DNA from: CBDBND01 sp965207985
Lineage (GTDB): Bacteria > Pseudomonadota > Alphaproteobacteria > Rhodospirillales > Rhodospirillaceae
Assembly (NCBI GenBank): GCA_965207985.1
Contig: CBDBND010000004.1
Span: 62,001-126,000 of the forward strand
Direction of reading: 5' to 3'
Length of the DNA: 64,000 nt
Positions 26,281 to 35,356 of this stretch are shown in pieces. A program made the position numbers and the translations under genes. The first letter of the stretch is position 1; each line of letters opens with the position of its first letter. The notes under the pieces were generated by a model. That model searched no databases. It saw only the letters and a list, made by a program, of their open reading frames with translations, and was not told the DNA's origin.

Positions 26281-26919
26281 TCAAAGGGTTTCGTCAAAGA
26301 ATTTGAGCGTGCGTTCCAGCGCTAGCGCTGTTGCCTCGGCGTTGTATTGCGGGCGTTCGTTACAGCTGAAGCCGTGATCTGCGCCGGCGTAGACGAAATG
26401 TTCCGCTTCCGGCTGTTCCTTCATGACTTTTTCAACTGCGTCCATGGGATAGGATTTGTCCGTTTCGCCGTAATGGTGCTGGAACGGTACCTTGGGTTTC
26501 ATGGTGGGACTGTATTGAATAGTGCGGGTGCCATAATAGGAAACCCCGCAGTCCACATTGGCTTTGCAGGCGCCGAGAAAGGCCATGGCGCCGCCCCAGC
26601 AGTAACCGATAACACCCACCTTGCCGGCGGACCGTACGTGGTCGGCGGCTGCGTTGATGTCTGCGACGACCATGTCCCGGCCGCGGCCGAAGTCCGTATA
26701 GGACAGCACGGCGTTGGGCTCGACCCGGTCGAAAAAGGCTGGGCATATGGCCGCATACCCGTGCTTGGCGAAATCGTCGGTCACTTCTTTCATGTGATCA
26801 TTGACGCCGAATATTTCCTGAATCACAACCAGCCCCGCTTTAGCGTCGCCGTCGGGTTCAGCGAGATAGGCCTCGAAAGCATGGCCGTCGGCCGCAGTCA
26901 GAGTGATTGTTGATCCCAT
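26281..26919 (-). CDS. Dienelactone hydrolase family protein
   Basis: The 212-residue alpha/beta hydrolase has the Cys nucleophile in GVIGYCWGGAMAF (Cys107), the family Glu in VVIQEIFGVN (Glu35), and the Asp and His in HYGETDKSYP and AGADHGFSC. These enzymes open dienelactones in chlorocatechol and hydroxyquinol pathways or act as broad esterases. ATG 26919 is chosen because GGGGGA precedes it by 8 bp; the frame opens 5 codons earlier. It is probably co-transcribed with the permease downstream. Confidence 0.88.
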   Translation of the reverse strand: MGSTITLTAADGHAFEAYLAEPDGDAKAGLVVIQEIFGVNDHMKEVTDDFAKHGYAAICPAFFDRVEPNAVLSYTDFGRGRDMVVADINAAADHVRSAGKVGVIGYCWGGAMAFLGACKANVDCGVSYYGTRTIQYSPTMKPKVPFQHHYGETDKSYPMDAVEKVMKEQPEAEHFVYAGADHGFSCNERPQYNAEATALALERTLKFFDETL

Positions 26920-27389
26920 TGGTTCATCCCCCAAAACTTATCCACAGACTCACGATGATCACTTATTGCAACTAACGACTTGGAAATCGGTTGTATTTAG
27001 AAAAGGAAACCTATTGGTGCAGAGCAAAAATGGTTCGGTCAAGGGCAGTCGTCTTTTCATCATTGACAGAGTCGTGACAAAGGCGCAGCCTTTTGTTGTG
27101 GAACGCGACGGACAGGAGCCCCGGGTGGAGGCCTCCGTCGCGACGCGGAATGGCTACAAATGCGAGGGGCACGGGTAGCCGGCAACCTGGAGGGTGTGTA
27201 AAAAGCATGACTCCACCGGACAGTCAGGGCTGACATACGTGAAATTAAATCCGCTTCATAGGAAAGCGGTTTTTCAGCGCTGACTTCAGCGAACGACGCA
27301 GGGAAATGCCTGCGGTACACACAGCCCCGCCCGGTCCCTGACCGCGGCGGGGTCTTGTTTGACCCTATAGAGATTTCGCAGAACCCGAA
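26920..27389. other. Non-coding region with two hairpins
   Basis: About 470 bases between two minus-strand genes. A hairpin with T-run lies at 27251-27274. A second GC-rich stem, CCCCGCC at 27325-27331 with GGCGGGG at 27346-27352, lies 38 bp past the stop of the DapA-like gene and may end its transcript. No coding frame is supported. Confidence 0.5.
27251..27274 (+). terminator. Terminator-like hairpin with T-run
   Basis: CCGCTT and AAGCGG form a 6-bp stem around a 7-base loop, followed by TTTTT on the plus strand. Confidence 0.5.
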
Positions 27390-28289
27390 TTAAACCAGCC
27401 CGGCCGATTCCAGGGCATTGTCCATCGCCTCGATGTGATCGGGTTCGGGTGGCATCAGCGGCAAGCGGCATTCCCCGGAGGGGATAAGTCCTAGCCTCCA
27501 GGCCATGTATTTCACCCCAATGGGGCTGGTGTCCTGAAACGCCGTTGCGTTGAGCTCTGCCAGGTCCAGTTTGATCTCAGCCGCATCGGCGAGTTCCCCT
27601 TCGGTCGCCAACCTGCATATATCTGAGATCTTTTTCGGCACCACATTGGCGATGGCCACAATCAAACCGCAGGCCACTTGGGGTATGAGTTCGTAGGCCA
27701 AATCGGGAAGACCCATAAACAGTCGGAACTCATCGCCCAAGCGGGAGACCGCTGCCCTGTCAAAGTCCTCGTCAACAGACGACTGCTTTAAACCGACAAT
27801 GGAAGGAACATCTTCACAAAGCTCTTCAAGGGTATCGAGGTCAAGCGTGGACGCGGTCCGGCTGGGAATCTGATAAACCAATATAGGTTTGGTCGTCGCC
27901 CGGGATACATAGCCGATATAGGAACGCAGACCCTGCTGCGGCGCTTTGATGAAGGGTGGCATCATGATCATGACTGCGTCGGCGCCCACTTGTTCGGCGT
28001 GTTCGGTGAGCGCCCAAGTGTCGGCCAATGACGCCGCACCGGTATGAGCCACAACGGGGACACGACGGCGGGCGGCACCGATGGCGATACGAAGCAGGTT
28101 TTGCCGTTCGGTGACGGTCAATGATGTCGGTTCCGCCGACGTGCCGCCAACCACCAGACCGTCTGCCCCATCACGGATTTGCCAATCGACAAAGCGGCCA
28201 AAGGCGTCGTAATCGACCATCCAACCATTGAAGGGCGTGATCAGTGGCGTGTATGCGCCACGCAGAAAATTTTCACCGAGCTTGATCAT
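27390..28289 (-). CDS. DapA/NanA-family aldolase or lyase
   Basis: The 299-residue TIM-barrel protein of the dihydrodipicolinate synthase family has GGTSAEPTSLTVTERQ (carboxylate-binding motif, GGTSAE in place of the GTTGE of true DapA), the Tyr in ILVYQIPSRT (about 138) and the Schiff-base Lys in SIVGLKQSS (about 166). The changed motif argues against lysine synthesis and for a catabolic aldolase or hydratase-aldolase, for example on keto acids or aromatic aldehydes. It lies between hydrolase and dehydratase genes on the same strand but with large gaps, so a single operon is not certain. Confidence 0.85.
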   Translation of the reverse strand: MIKLGENFLRGAYTPLITPFNGWMVDYDAFGRFVDWQIRDGADGLVVGGTSAEPTSLTVTERQNLLRIAIGAARRRVPVVAHTGAASLADTWALTEHAEQVGADAVMIMMPPFIKAPQQGLRSYIGYVSRATTKPILVYQIPSRTASTLDLDTLEELCEDVPSIVGLKQSSVDEDFDRAAVSRLGDEFRLFMGLPDLAYELIPQVACGLIVAIANVVPKKISDICRLATEGELADAAEIKLDLAELNATAFQDTSPIGVKYMAWRLGLIPSGECRLPLMPPEPDHIEAMDNALESAGLV

Positions 28290-28523
28290 GCTGTCATTTT
28301 ATACCGGTTTGCGGGGGCGGCTCCGACCCGATCAACCGTGGGCGCTGGTGCGAGTCCCTCTCGTCCGGCCATGAAATCCCAACTCCCCCAAAACATGCTC
28401 CGCCGCCTTCTACCACATTTTGGCAGAAAACAAGGACTTATGCGCTACTGGGATGCGGTGTCAGGCAGGGATGGTCGCTGCCGGAACGGGGCAGCGACTC
28501 GGCAAAATCTATAGCTGTTCCGC

Positions 28524-28661
28524 CTATTTGGCGGCAGTTGCAACGGTCGTGGTTTGGGAATTTGAGTGGGCCTGACCGGCATCGGGACTGGCCACACGGC
28601 CAAAGGCAACCACAGCGCTCAAAAGAGCCAAAACCACCATTGCTCTGGATACGGTATTCAT
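28524..28661 (-). CDS. 45-residue secreted or membrane peptide
   Basis: ATG 28661 is preceded by AAGGGGAAAAGTG, a good ribosome site. The product begins MNTVSRAMVVLALLSAVVAF, one hydrophobic helix with an N-terminal Arg, and has a polar Thr/Gln-rich tail. It may be a signal-anchored small protein or processed peptide. I do not recognise it. It lies on the same strand as leuC, about 120 bp after the leuC stop, where leuD would be expected. Confidence 0.5.
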   Translation of the reverse strand: MNTVSRAMVVLALLSAVVAFGRVASPDAGQAHSNSQTTTVATAAK

Positions 28662-28778
28662 CACTTTTCCCCTTCTGGAGTGTGAGCCGTGTCTCTTTGA
28701 GACACACACCAATCCTAGGCTGGGGAGTCTGAATCCAAGGTTAACAAAGGAGGGTTACCGGGGTCGCCGCATACCCGT

Positions 28779-30182
28779 TTAGGTCAGTTCACGAACGTCG
28801 GCCAGATGTCCGCTCACGGCGGCGGCGGCGGCCATAGCTGGGCTAACAAGATGGGTGCGCCCACCCCGCCCCTGGCGGCCTTCGAAATTGCGGTTAGATG
28901 TGGAGGCGCAGCGTTGGCCGGGTTCAACCCGGTCCGGGTTGATGGCCACGCACATGGAACATCCCGGTTCGCGCCATTCAAACCCAGCGTCCAAGAGGAT
29001 GCGGTCAAGGCCTTCTTCTTCAGCCTGTTTTTTGACCAGACCGGAACCGGGGACCACCATGGCGCCGACGCCATCTGCCACTTTCCGTCCCTTGGCAACG
29101 GTGGCTGCGGCGCGAATGTCTTCGATCCGCCCGTTGGTGCACGAGCCGATAAACACACGGTCAATGGGCACCTCCGTCAACGGCATGCCGGGCGATAAAC
29201 CCATGTAGTCCAAGGACCGTTCTACGGCTTTGCGTTTGTCGGGGTCATCGTAATCGTCTGGGCCGGGCACCACCGCGGTTATTGGGGCTGAATCCTCCGG
29301 GCTGGTTCCCCATGTCACCCGCGGTGCGATGTCTGGGCCATTCAAGCGAATCTCTTTGTCGAATTCCGCATCGTCGTCAGACACCAACGTACGCCAATGG
29401 GCAACAGCCTGTTCCCAATGGTCGGGACCCGGCGCGTACGGCCGTCCTTTGATATAGGCGAAAGTGGTTTCGTCGGGCGCCACCATGCCGGTACGGGCAC
29501 CGGCCTCAATGGTCAGATTGCACAAAGTCATCCGCCCCTCCATGGACAAGGCGGTCACCGCACTGCCGGCGTACTCAATGGCACATCCTGTACCGCCGGC
29601 CGTGCCAAGCGCAGCGATAATCGCCAGGGCCATGTCCTTGGCCGTGACTCCCAGTGACAAGGCACCGTCGACGGTCACACGCAGGCTCTTGGCCTTTCGC
29701 ATGATGTGGCATTGGGTGGCGAGCACGTGTTCGATCTCGGACGTACCGATACCGAAGGCCAAGGCACCAAGAGCGCCATGGGTGGACGTATGGGAATCAC
29801 CGCAGACCAACGTGGTACCCGGCAAGGTGAAACCCTGTTCCGGGCCGACAATATGCACGATGCCTTGGCGGCGGTCGGCCAACTCAATATAGGGCACATC
29901 GAATTCGCTGGTATTGTCGATAAGCGCGGCCAATTGGTCCCGCGCTTCCGGGTCATCGATCCTTTCCAACCGGTCCGAAGTGGTGGGCATGGCGTGATCG
30001 GGCATGGCTAGGGAAGCCGTTGGCCGAAGCACACCGCGTCCGGCATCGCGCAGACCCTGAAACGCTTGCGGACTTGAGACTTCCTGCACCAGATGCCGAT
30101 CGATATAGATCAGGCACTCGCCGGTTTCGGACTCATGCACCACATGAGTATCCCAGATTTTGTCATACAGGGTTTTTCCCAT
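28779..30182 (-). CDS. leuC: 3-isopropylmalate dehydratase large subunit
   Basis: The 467-residue aconitase-family protein begins GKTLYDKIWDTHVV. It has VCGDSHTSTHGALGALAFGIG, the first cluster Cys in FIGSCTNGRIEDIRAA and two more in EPGCSMCVAINPD, plus the C-terminal STSNRNFEGRQGRGGRTHLVSP block: the complete [4Fe-4S] large subunit. ATG 30182 is used; the frame opens at a TTG five codons earlier. The small subunit (LeuD) normally follows directly but is absent; a 45-residue peptide occupies that place. The enzyme must use a LeuD encoded elsewhere or serve a related dehydration in catabolism. Confidence 0.88.
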   Translation of the reverse strand: MGKTLYDKIWDTHVVHESETGECLIYIDRHLVQEVSSPQAFQGLRDAGRGVLRPTASLAMPDHAMPTTSDRLERIDDPEARDQLAALIDNTSEFDVPYIELADRRQGIVHIVGPEQGFTLPGTTLVCGDSHTSTHGALGALAFGIGTSEIEHVLATQCHIMRKAKSLRVTVDGALSLGVTAKDMALAIIAALGTAGGTGCAIEYAGSAVTALSMEGRMTLCNLTIEAGARTGMVAPDETTFAYIKGRPYAPGPDHWEQAVAHWRTLVSDDDAEFDKEIRLNGPDIAPRVTWGTSPEDSAPITAVVPGPDDYDDPDKRKAVERSLDYMGLSPGMPLTEVPIDRVFIGSCTNGRIEDIRAAATVAKGRKVADGVGAMVVPGSGLVKKQAEEEGLDRILLDAGFEWREPGCSMCVAINPDRVEPGQRCASTSNRNFEGRQGRGGRTHLVSPAMAAAAAVSGHLADVRELT

Positions 30183-30214
30183 AGCACTTAATTCCAAAAT
30201 CCGATTACAGAGTC

Positions 30215-31750
30215 TTATTCCACCATAGCCTGAACATCTTGACGAACCGCGGGAACAGGAAAAATTTCGTCAAATCCACGGGATCGGCCTGTTTCCGTAA
30301 CAATACGGGCATGGAATCGCTTTAGCTGTCGAGGCTCAGGAACACCACAAGAGTGAGCGATCACACCAACTTCATAAACAACACTCTGCGCATATTTACA
30401 TACGCGATCAGCTTTATCTGTAACATCTAAGCCTTTCTGCAAATGCTTGTCATGAGTTGTTATCCCTGTTGGGCAAGTATTCTTATTGCACTGCAATGCT
30501 TGGATACAACCGAGCGCAAACATGAAGCCCCTCGCTGAGGTCACAAAATCTGCACCAGCGCAGAGCGCCCATGCCACTTCAGCTGGATTAATGAGTTTAC
30601 CGCCAGCAATGACTTTAACGCGCTCTTTAAGGCCGTACTCGATGAGTCTATCGACAACAAAAGGAAGGCTCTCTGACAACGGCAATCCCATGTAGTCCAT
30701 CAGTGCAGGCGGGGCTGCGCCCGTACCCCCATCCGAACTGTCTACTGTTATAAAATCGGGTGCGAATTCAATTCCCTTTTCAAGAATTGCGGTGCAAAGC
30801 TTACCCAACCAGGCGTAACCACCAATGACCATCTTAATGTCACACGGTTTACCGGTGACATCGCGAACGCGATTGATCATTTTTAGGAGATCATCAATAT
30901 TTTCGATATCAGGGTGACGGTTAGGACTATACGAAGGCTTGCCAACAGTTATTCCTCGTATTTCGGCAATCTCTTTCGTAACTTTCTCGCCAGGAAGGAT
31001 TCCACCTTTACCAGGTTTTGCGCCCTGGCTGATCTTAATCTCGAACATCTTGACTTGCTTATGCGAGGCAGTTGACCGCAGTTTCTCATCGTCCAAATTT
31101 CCGTTTTCATCCCGAACACCATATTTGGCCGTTCCAATCTGAAAAACGATGTCTGCCCCACCTTCGAGATGGTAAGGCGACAACCCTCCCTCTCCGGTGT
31201 TCATCCAACAGCCAGCCATGCGGGCACCATTGGACAACGCGAGAACAGCAGGTTTTGAAATGGCGCCAAAACTCATGCCTGAAATATTGAAAATCGAATT
31301 TGTCGAAAACGGTTTTTGACATGTTGGTCCAATAATCAATGAAGGCGCTTCAACGGCATCTTCATCCAATGTTGGATATGGCGTACTGACAAAATAGATA
31401 CTGCCGACGCCACGAATATCACGTGTCGATCCGAACGCCGTGGTCGTATCAATTCCTTTCGCAGCGCGATAAACCCATGATCTTTGTGCTCTATTGAAGG
31501 GCATCTCTTCACGGTCCATCGCGAAAAAATATTGTCTGAAGTATTCACCAAGATCTTCGAAGACGTATCGAAATCGGCCAATCACAGGATAGTTACGCCG
31601 GATCGCATGTTTTGTTTGAGTTTTATCGACGATGTACATAACGATGATCGTCATAAGACACAGTACGAATATGAATACGAATGCGAGTGCAAATAGTTCA
31701 ATAATTGCAAAAGCTGTCGAGTTCGCGATTTCCTGAATCATTGTATTCAT
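30215..31750 (-). CDS. FMN-binding glutamate-synthase-like protein with TM anchor
   Basis: The 511-residue protein combines one N-terminal transmembrane helix (LFALAFVFIFVLCLMTIIV) with a glutamate synthase central/FMN barrel: ISGMSFGAISKPAV, NTGEGGLSPYH, KPGKGGILPGEKV, ITVDSSDGGTGAAPPALMDYMGLP, and CNKNTCPTGI with Cys residues for an Fe-S cluster. The glutaminase domain of GltB is absent, so this is the stand-alone subgroup of uncertain substrate. ATG 31750 has GGGAGAGG upstream. Base composition is visibly lower in GC than leuC and the hydratase on either side, hinting at separate acquisition. Confidence 0.85.
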   Translation of the reverse strand: MNTMIQEIANSTAFAIIELFALAFVFIFVLCLMTIIVMYIVDKTQTKHAIRRNYPVIGRFRYVFEDLGEYFRQYFFAMDREEMPFNRAQRSWVYRAAKGIDTTTAFGSTRDIRGVGSIYFVSTPYPTLDEDAVEAPSLIIGPTCQKPFSTNSIFNISGMSFGAISKPAVLALSNGARMAGCWMNTGEGGLSPYHLEGGADIVFQIGTAKYGVRDENGNLDDEKLRSTASHKQVKMFEIKISQGAKPGKGGILPGEKVTKEIAEIRGITVGKPSYSPNRHPDIENIDDLLKMINRVRDVTGKPCDIKMVIGGYAWLGKLCTAILEKGIEFAPDFITVDSSDGGTGAAPPALMDYMGLPLSESLPFVVDRLIEYGLKERVKVIAGGKLINPAEVAWALCAGADFVTSARGFMFALGCIQALQCNKNTCPTGITTHDKHLQKGLDVTDKADRVCKYAQSVVYEVGVIAHSCGVPEPRQLKRFHARIVTETGRSRGFDEIFPVPAVRQDVQAMVE

Positions 31751-31843
31751 GGTGCCTCTCCCATTCCTCAAATATTTCGGGTCGTCAGGTCGGGCTCGGT
31801 AGCGTTAGTCTATCGCTAACAGATTTGCCAGAAAGGACGCACC

Positions 31844-32623
31844 ATGACCACCGACACAGTAACCGTCGAACGGGACAACGGCATGGCCGTCGTCCATTTC
31901 GACCGCAGGGGGAACCTCAATGCCTTCGATCAGGACACCATCCTGGCACTGACGGAAACGGCGCTGGCCTTTCAAACAGACCTTGAAACCCATGCGGTGG
32001 TTCTGTCCGGAGCACCGGATACGTTTTCGGCCGGGATTGATTTGAAGGATTGGCGCATGTGGCAGCAAACCGACATGTCCGATCTGGAAAAGCGGGAGGT
32101 TTTCTACCGTGGTGTGCGTCTCTGTCAGGCCTGGGAAGACATGCCGCAAGTAACCGTTGCCGCCATCGAAGGCATGGCCATCGGCGCCGGTTGCGCCATT
32201 GCCATGGCTTGCGATTTCCGGGTTATGGCGGAGGGTGCTTTCCTGCAAGTGCCGGAAGTCAAAATTGGTTTGAACCTGCAATGGGGTGCCCTGCCCCGTT
32301 TGATCTCCTTGGTCGGTCCGGCCAAGGCCAAGCGCATCTGCCTCATGTGCGAACGCATGCCGGCTAAGCAGGCCTTGGAATGGGGCATGGTGGATGAACT
32401 GTCCTTTGACGGCGCCTGTCTGGAACATGCCAAGGCCATGGCGAGGAAAACGCTCGCCATGCCGTCGGTGACTGTGCGCATGGTCAAGGAGGCCATCAAC
32501 GCCACCGCTTATGCGCACCACAAGGCCACGGCCTATGCGGATGCCGACCAAAGCCAGTTGTCAGGGGCATTTGCCGAAGCGGTCGCCGCCCGGGAAGCCT
32601 TTTCCCAAGGGCAAAAGAGCTAA
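31844..32623 (+). CDS. Enoyl-CoA hydratase/isomerase family protein
   Basis: The 259-residue crotonase-fold protein shows the oxyanion-hole regions LSGAPDTFSAGIDLKD and AIEGMAIGAGCAIAMACDF, followed by VPEVKIGLNLQWGALPRL. The second motif keeps Gly-Ala-Gly but the catalytic Glu pair of true hydratases is not clearly conserved (EVKIGLN in place of the usual E-x-x-x-G-L-x-P), so another crotonase reaction is possible. RBS AAAGGACGCACC precedes ATG 31844. It is divergent from the FMN protein, and its stop overlaps that of the convergent TonB receptor by 4 bp. Confidence 0.85.
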   Translation: MTTDTVTVERDNGMAVVHFDRRGNLNAFDQDTILALTETALAFQTDLETHAVVLSGAPDTFSAGIDLKDWRMWQQTDMSDLEKREVFYRGVRLCQAWEDMPQVTVAAIEGMAIGAGCAIAMACDFRVMAEGAFLQVPEVKIGLNLQWGALPRLISLVGPAKAKRICLMCERMPAKQALEWGMVDELSFDGACLEHAKAMARKTLAMPSVTVRMVKEAINATAYAHHKATAYADADQSQLSGAFAEAVAAREAFSQGQKS

Positions 32624-35223
32624 AAGGCTGTTTGAACGCGGGCGTAAATGATTCTGCCGCGGGGGTCGTGAACTTTGGAGTCGTATCCGACGGTGGTCGC
32701 CACGTCGGGCGGGTCTTGATCAAAGAGATTTATGATGCCGAGGGTGAGTTGTGTCTCCCGTTCGCCGCCGAACGGGGACGGCAGGAGATAACGCAACTGG
32801 GCATCGACGGTGATGTGATTGTCGATGGGCACTGCGTTCTGATCGTCAAGGTAACCGGAAACGGTTTTGATAAATGTGGCCGCACCCCATCGCCCGCGCG
32901 ACCAAGTGGCGCCGAGGGTGGTGCGCCATTTGGGCAGGGAGCGTGCAAAGGTGCGGAAATTACGGCTGCCGGAAACATCCAGCTTCATGTCACCGGGCGT
33001 TGTCTGAATCACATATTTGTTGATGTGGGTGACATCTGCCGAGAAGGACCATTGATCGCCGCCGTCTGATTCGAATGAATAGACGCCTTTGACGTCAAAC
33101 CCGTCCGTGGTCACGGCCGGTGCGTTGATGTAGTTGGTGTCGATGCGCAAGATCTGTCCCGCATCGCGGATGATCTTGGGATCAAAGGGATCGGCATCGA
33201 CGATGGCCTGGGCGCTTTCCTTGACGATGATGTCTTTGTAGTCGAACCGCCAGTAGTCAACATCGATGGACAGTCCGTCTACGGGTGCGATTGTCACACC
33301 GCCGTTGAAGACGTCAGCTGTTTCGGGTTTGAGGTTGTCGGTCCCGACGGTGCGCACACCGCGAAAGACGGTTGATCCGGTGACCGGGTCGATGATGTTT
33401 TGCAACACGGTCTGGGACGAAAACCTTTGAAACACGCTCGGCGCACGGAAAGCAGTCCCAAAGGAGCTCCTCAATCGCAGCCAGTCCCGCGGACGCCAGG
33501 ACACTGCAATCTTTGGATCGGTTGAGTTCGAGCCTTTTTCATAGGCCTCATGCCGCAGCGCCAATTGAACATCGAGGTCTGGCGCCACCGGAATATTGAG
33601 TTCGCTAAAAAGGGCCGTCACGGTTCGGTTGCCGGCAAAGTCCGGTCCGCCAATCAAGAACAGATAGTTCTCTGCGTTGAACTGATCGTCGAGATCGCCG
33701 GTAATCTCTTCCCGGCGCACCTGGCCGCCCAGCGCCAAAGTCGCCGGGCCGTTTGTCAGATCCAACAGGGAGCCCGTGACCAAACCGTCGACGGTGAACA
33801 GGGACGTTTCATAGTCGTAGGTGGCCAGCGAAAGATAATCCTCAATCACCGCCGGATCATTGAAGGTGGCATCGCCGGGCTGGGACGTAATGGCCGAACC
33901 GAAGGGATTGAAAAACTGATTGTTGTTGGGACCGCCTTGGCCGTTCAGTGCTGCGTTGAAGCGGTCCACCAAGGCGTTGGTGATCCCGACCACATGACTG
34001 TTGGCGCTGTAGGCGGCGGAGACATCCCAGTCCCACCGCTCCCCCCAGCGGCCGCGCAGACCACCGGTTATGCGCCAGGTTTCGGACCGGTGGCGCACCA
34101 GATTGACCGGCGCGTCGGCGCCCAGAGGCCGGCCGAGAAACAGCACCGGCGTTTGAAACACGTTGCCCGGGTTATCGGCCGGCACTGTGACCAGATTAAG
34201 GATGGGAAAGGACGGCGATGTTCCGCGGGTGACACGGGTTCGCGCATACCCCGCTTCGGCATAGATCTCTGCGTCGCCTACGGGTGCTTCCAAAGATCCG
34301 TGTCCGAGCCAGCGGCGTTCGCGGGGAATCAAATGATAGAACGGAGAAAAATCGAACCGGCAGGTGCCGAGCCCGGAGCCGGGCGCGGTTTCATTGGGGG
34401 TCCCGCCGGTGATGCCGCAATCGGGATCGATCACGCTTTGCGGCACATCGAGCCCAAAAGGGAGTCCGGGAAAGATCGGCGATTGTTCCAAGAGAATGAA
34501 GGCACCGGGCTGGCCGAAAGACGAGAATCCTTTACCAATGGTGAAATCCCGCTCCGGCGACGGCAGCCAGGAACGGTGGAGATAACTCACAGATATCAGA
34601 GCGTTTAACCGGTCCGACTGCAGCCCATGCAAAGCATGGAGTGTTATGTCTTCTTGTGAGGATTCCGTGGTGCTGCCGTATTCACCCTCAACTTCCCAGC
34701 CTGCAACGTCCTTGCGGGTGATGACGTTGACCACGCCGGCAACGGCATCGGTGCCGTACAACGCCGCAGCACCATCCTTCAGTATTTCGATGCGACCGAC
34801 GGCGTTAAGAGGAACAAGGGCGTTGATGTCGACAAAGGTCGATCCGGCGTCAGCCACGCCGCCGGATACGGTCTGACGCCGGCCGTTCAACAACACCAGG
34901 GTGGAGTTGAGCCCGAGACCACGCAGATTGAAGTTGGAAGTGCCGGAGGACAGGTTTTGGGTGAACACATCGGCGTTGAATTCAGACCCCGTGTTGAATG
35001 GCAGGATGCTTATAACGTCGCCGACGCCTGTGAAGCCGTGTAGGGTCAAGTCGTCTGAACCAACGACAACGAGAGGGGAACCGCTGCGCTCTAACGACCG
35101 TTCCACATAGGAACCGGTAACGATGACCTCTTCCACCACCTCTTGTGCCGCGGTCGTGGGCATCAGTTTCGCCAAAAATAATGCGAACACCGCGATCAAA
35201 GACCGGCGGAAGACCGAGCGCAT
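32620..35223 (-). CDS. TonB-dependent outer-membrane receptor
   Basis: The 867-residue receptor has a signal peptide (LIAVFALFLAKLMPTTAAQ), a TonB-box-like VEEVIVTGS at the mature N-terminus and a complete plug (FNLRGLGLNSTLVLLNGRR, VGRIEILKDGAAALYGTDAV, AGVVNVITRK). A long beta-barrel follows, ending in aromatic F (GRIIYARVQTAF). It resembles receptors that import carbohydrates or other larger organics rather than typical siderophore receptors, but the substrate cannot be deduced. It is divergent from the tannase-like esterase at 35357, a pairing that suggests a shared substrate. Confidence 0.9.
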   Translation of the reverse strand: MRSVFRRSLIAVFALFLAKLMPTTAAQEVVEEVIVTGSYVERSLERSGSPLVVVGSDDLTLHGFTGVGDVISILPFNTGSEFNADVFTQNLSSGTSNFNLRGLGLNSTLVLLNGRRQTVSGGVADAGSTFVDINALVPLNAVGRIEILKDGAAALYGTDAVAGVVNVITRKDVAGWEVEGEYGSTTESSQEDITLHALHGLQSDRLNALISVSYLHRSWLPSPERDFTIGKGFSSFGQPGAFILLEQSPIFPGLPFGLDVPQSVIDPDCGITGGTPNETAPGSGLGTCRFDFSPFYHLIPRERRWLGHGSLEAPVGDAEIYAEAGYARTRVTRGTSPSFPILNLVTVPADNPGNVFQTPVLFLGRPLGADAPVNLVRHRSETWRITGGLRGRWGERWDWDVSAAYSANSHVVGITNALVDRFNAALNGQGGPNNNQFFNPFGSAITSQPGDATFNDPAVIEDYLSLATYDYETSLFTVDGLVTGSLLDLTNGPATLALGGQVRREEITGDLDDQFNAENYLFLIGGPDFAGNRTVTALFSELNIPVAPDLDVQLALRHEAYEKGSNSTDPKIAVSWRPRDWLRLRSSFGTAFRAPSVFQRFSSQTVLQNIIDPVTGSTVFRGVRTVGTDNLKPETADVFNGGVTIAPVDGLSIDVDYWRFDYKDIIVKESAQAIVDADPFDPKIIRDAGQILRIDTNYINAPAVTTDGFDVKGVYSFESDGGDQWSFSADVTHINKYVIQTTPGDMKLDVSGSRNFRTFARSLPKWRTTLGATWSRGRWGAATFIKTVSGYLDDQNAVPIDNHITVDAQLRYLLPSPFGGERETQLTLGIINLFDQDPPDVATTVGYDSKVHDPRGRIIYARVQTAF

Positions 35224-35356
35224 AAAAATGGAACCCTTATCGATTCAGCTTTATCCGGCGGATAAGCCCCAACGCCGCTGTCCTAAAATAATCCCTTCAA
35301 AAAGGCCAGGGCAGCGCTTCTTTCACCCCTTGCCCAAGCGCGATAAAGTCAAGGCC

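Noticed and set aside
27390..28289. Assignment as lysine-biosynthetic dapA
   Set aside because: The GTTGE motif is changed to GGTSAE and the neighbours are catabolic, so only the family is named.
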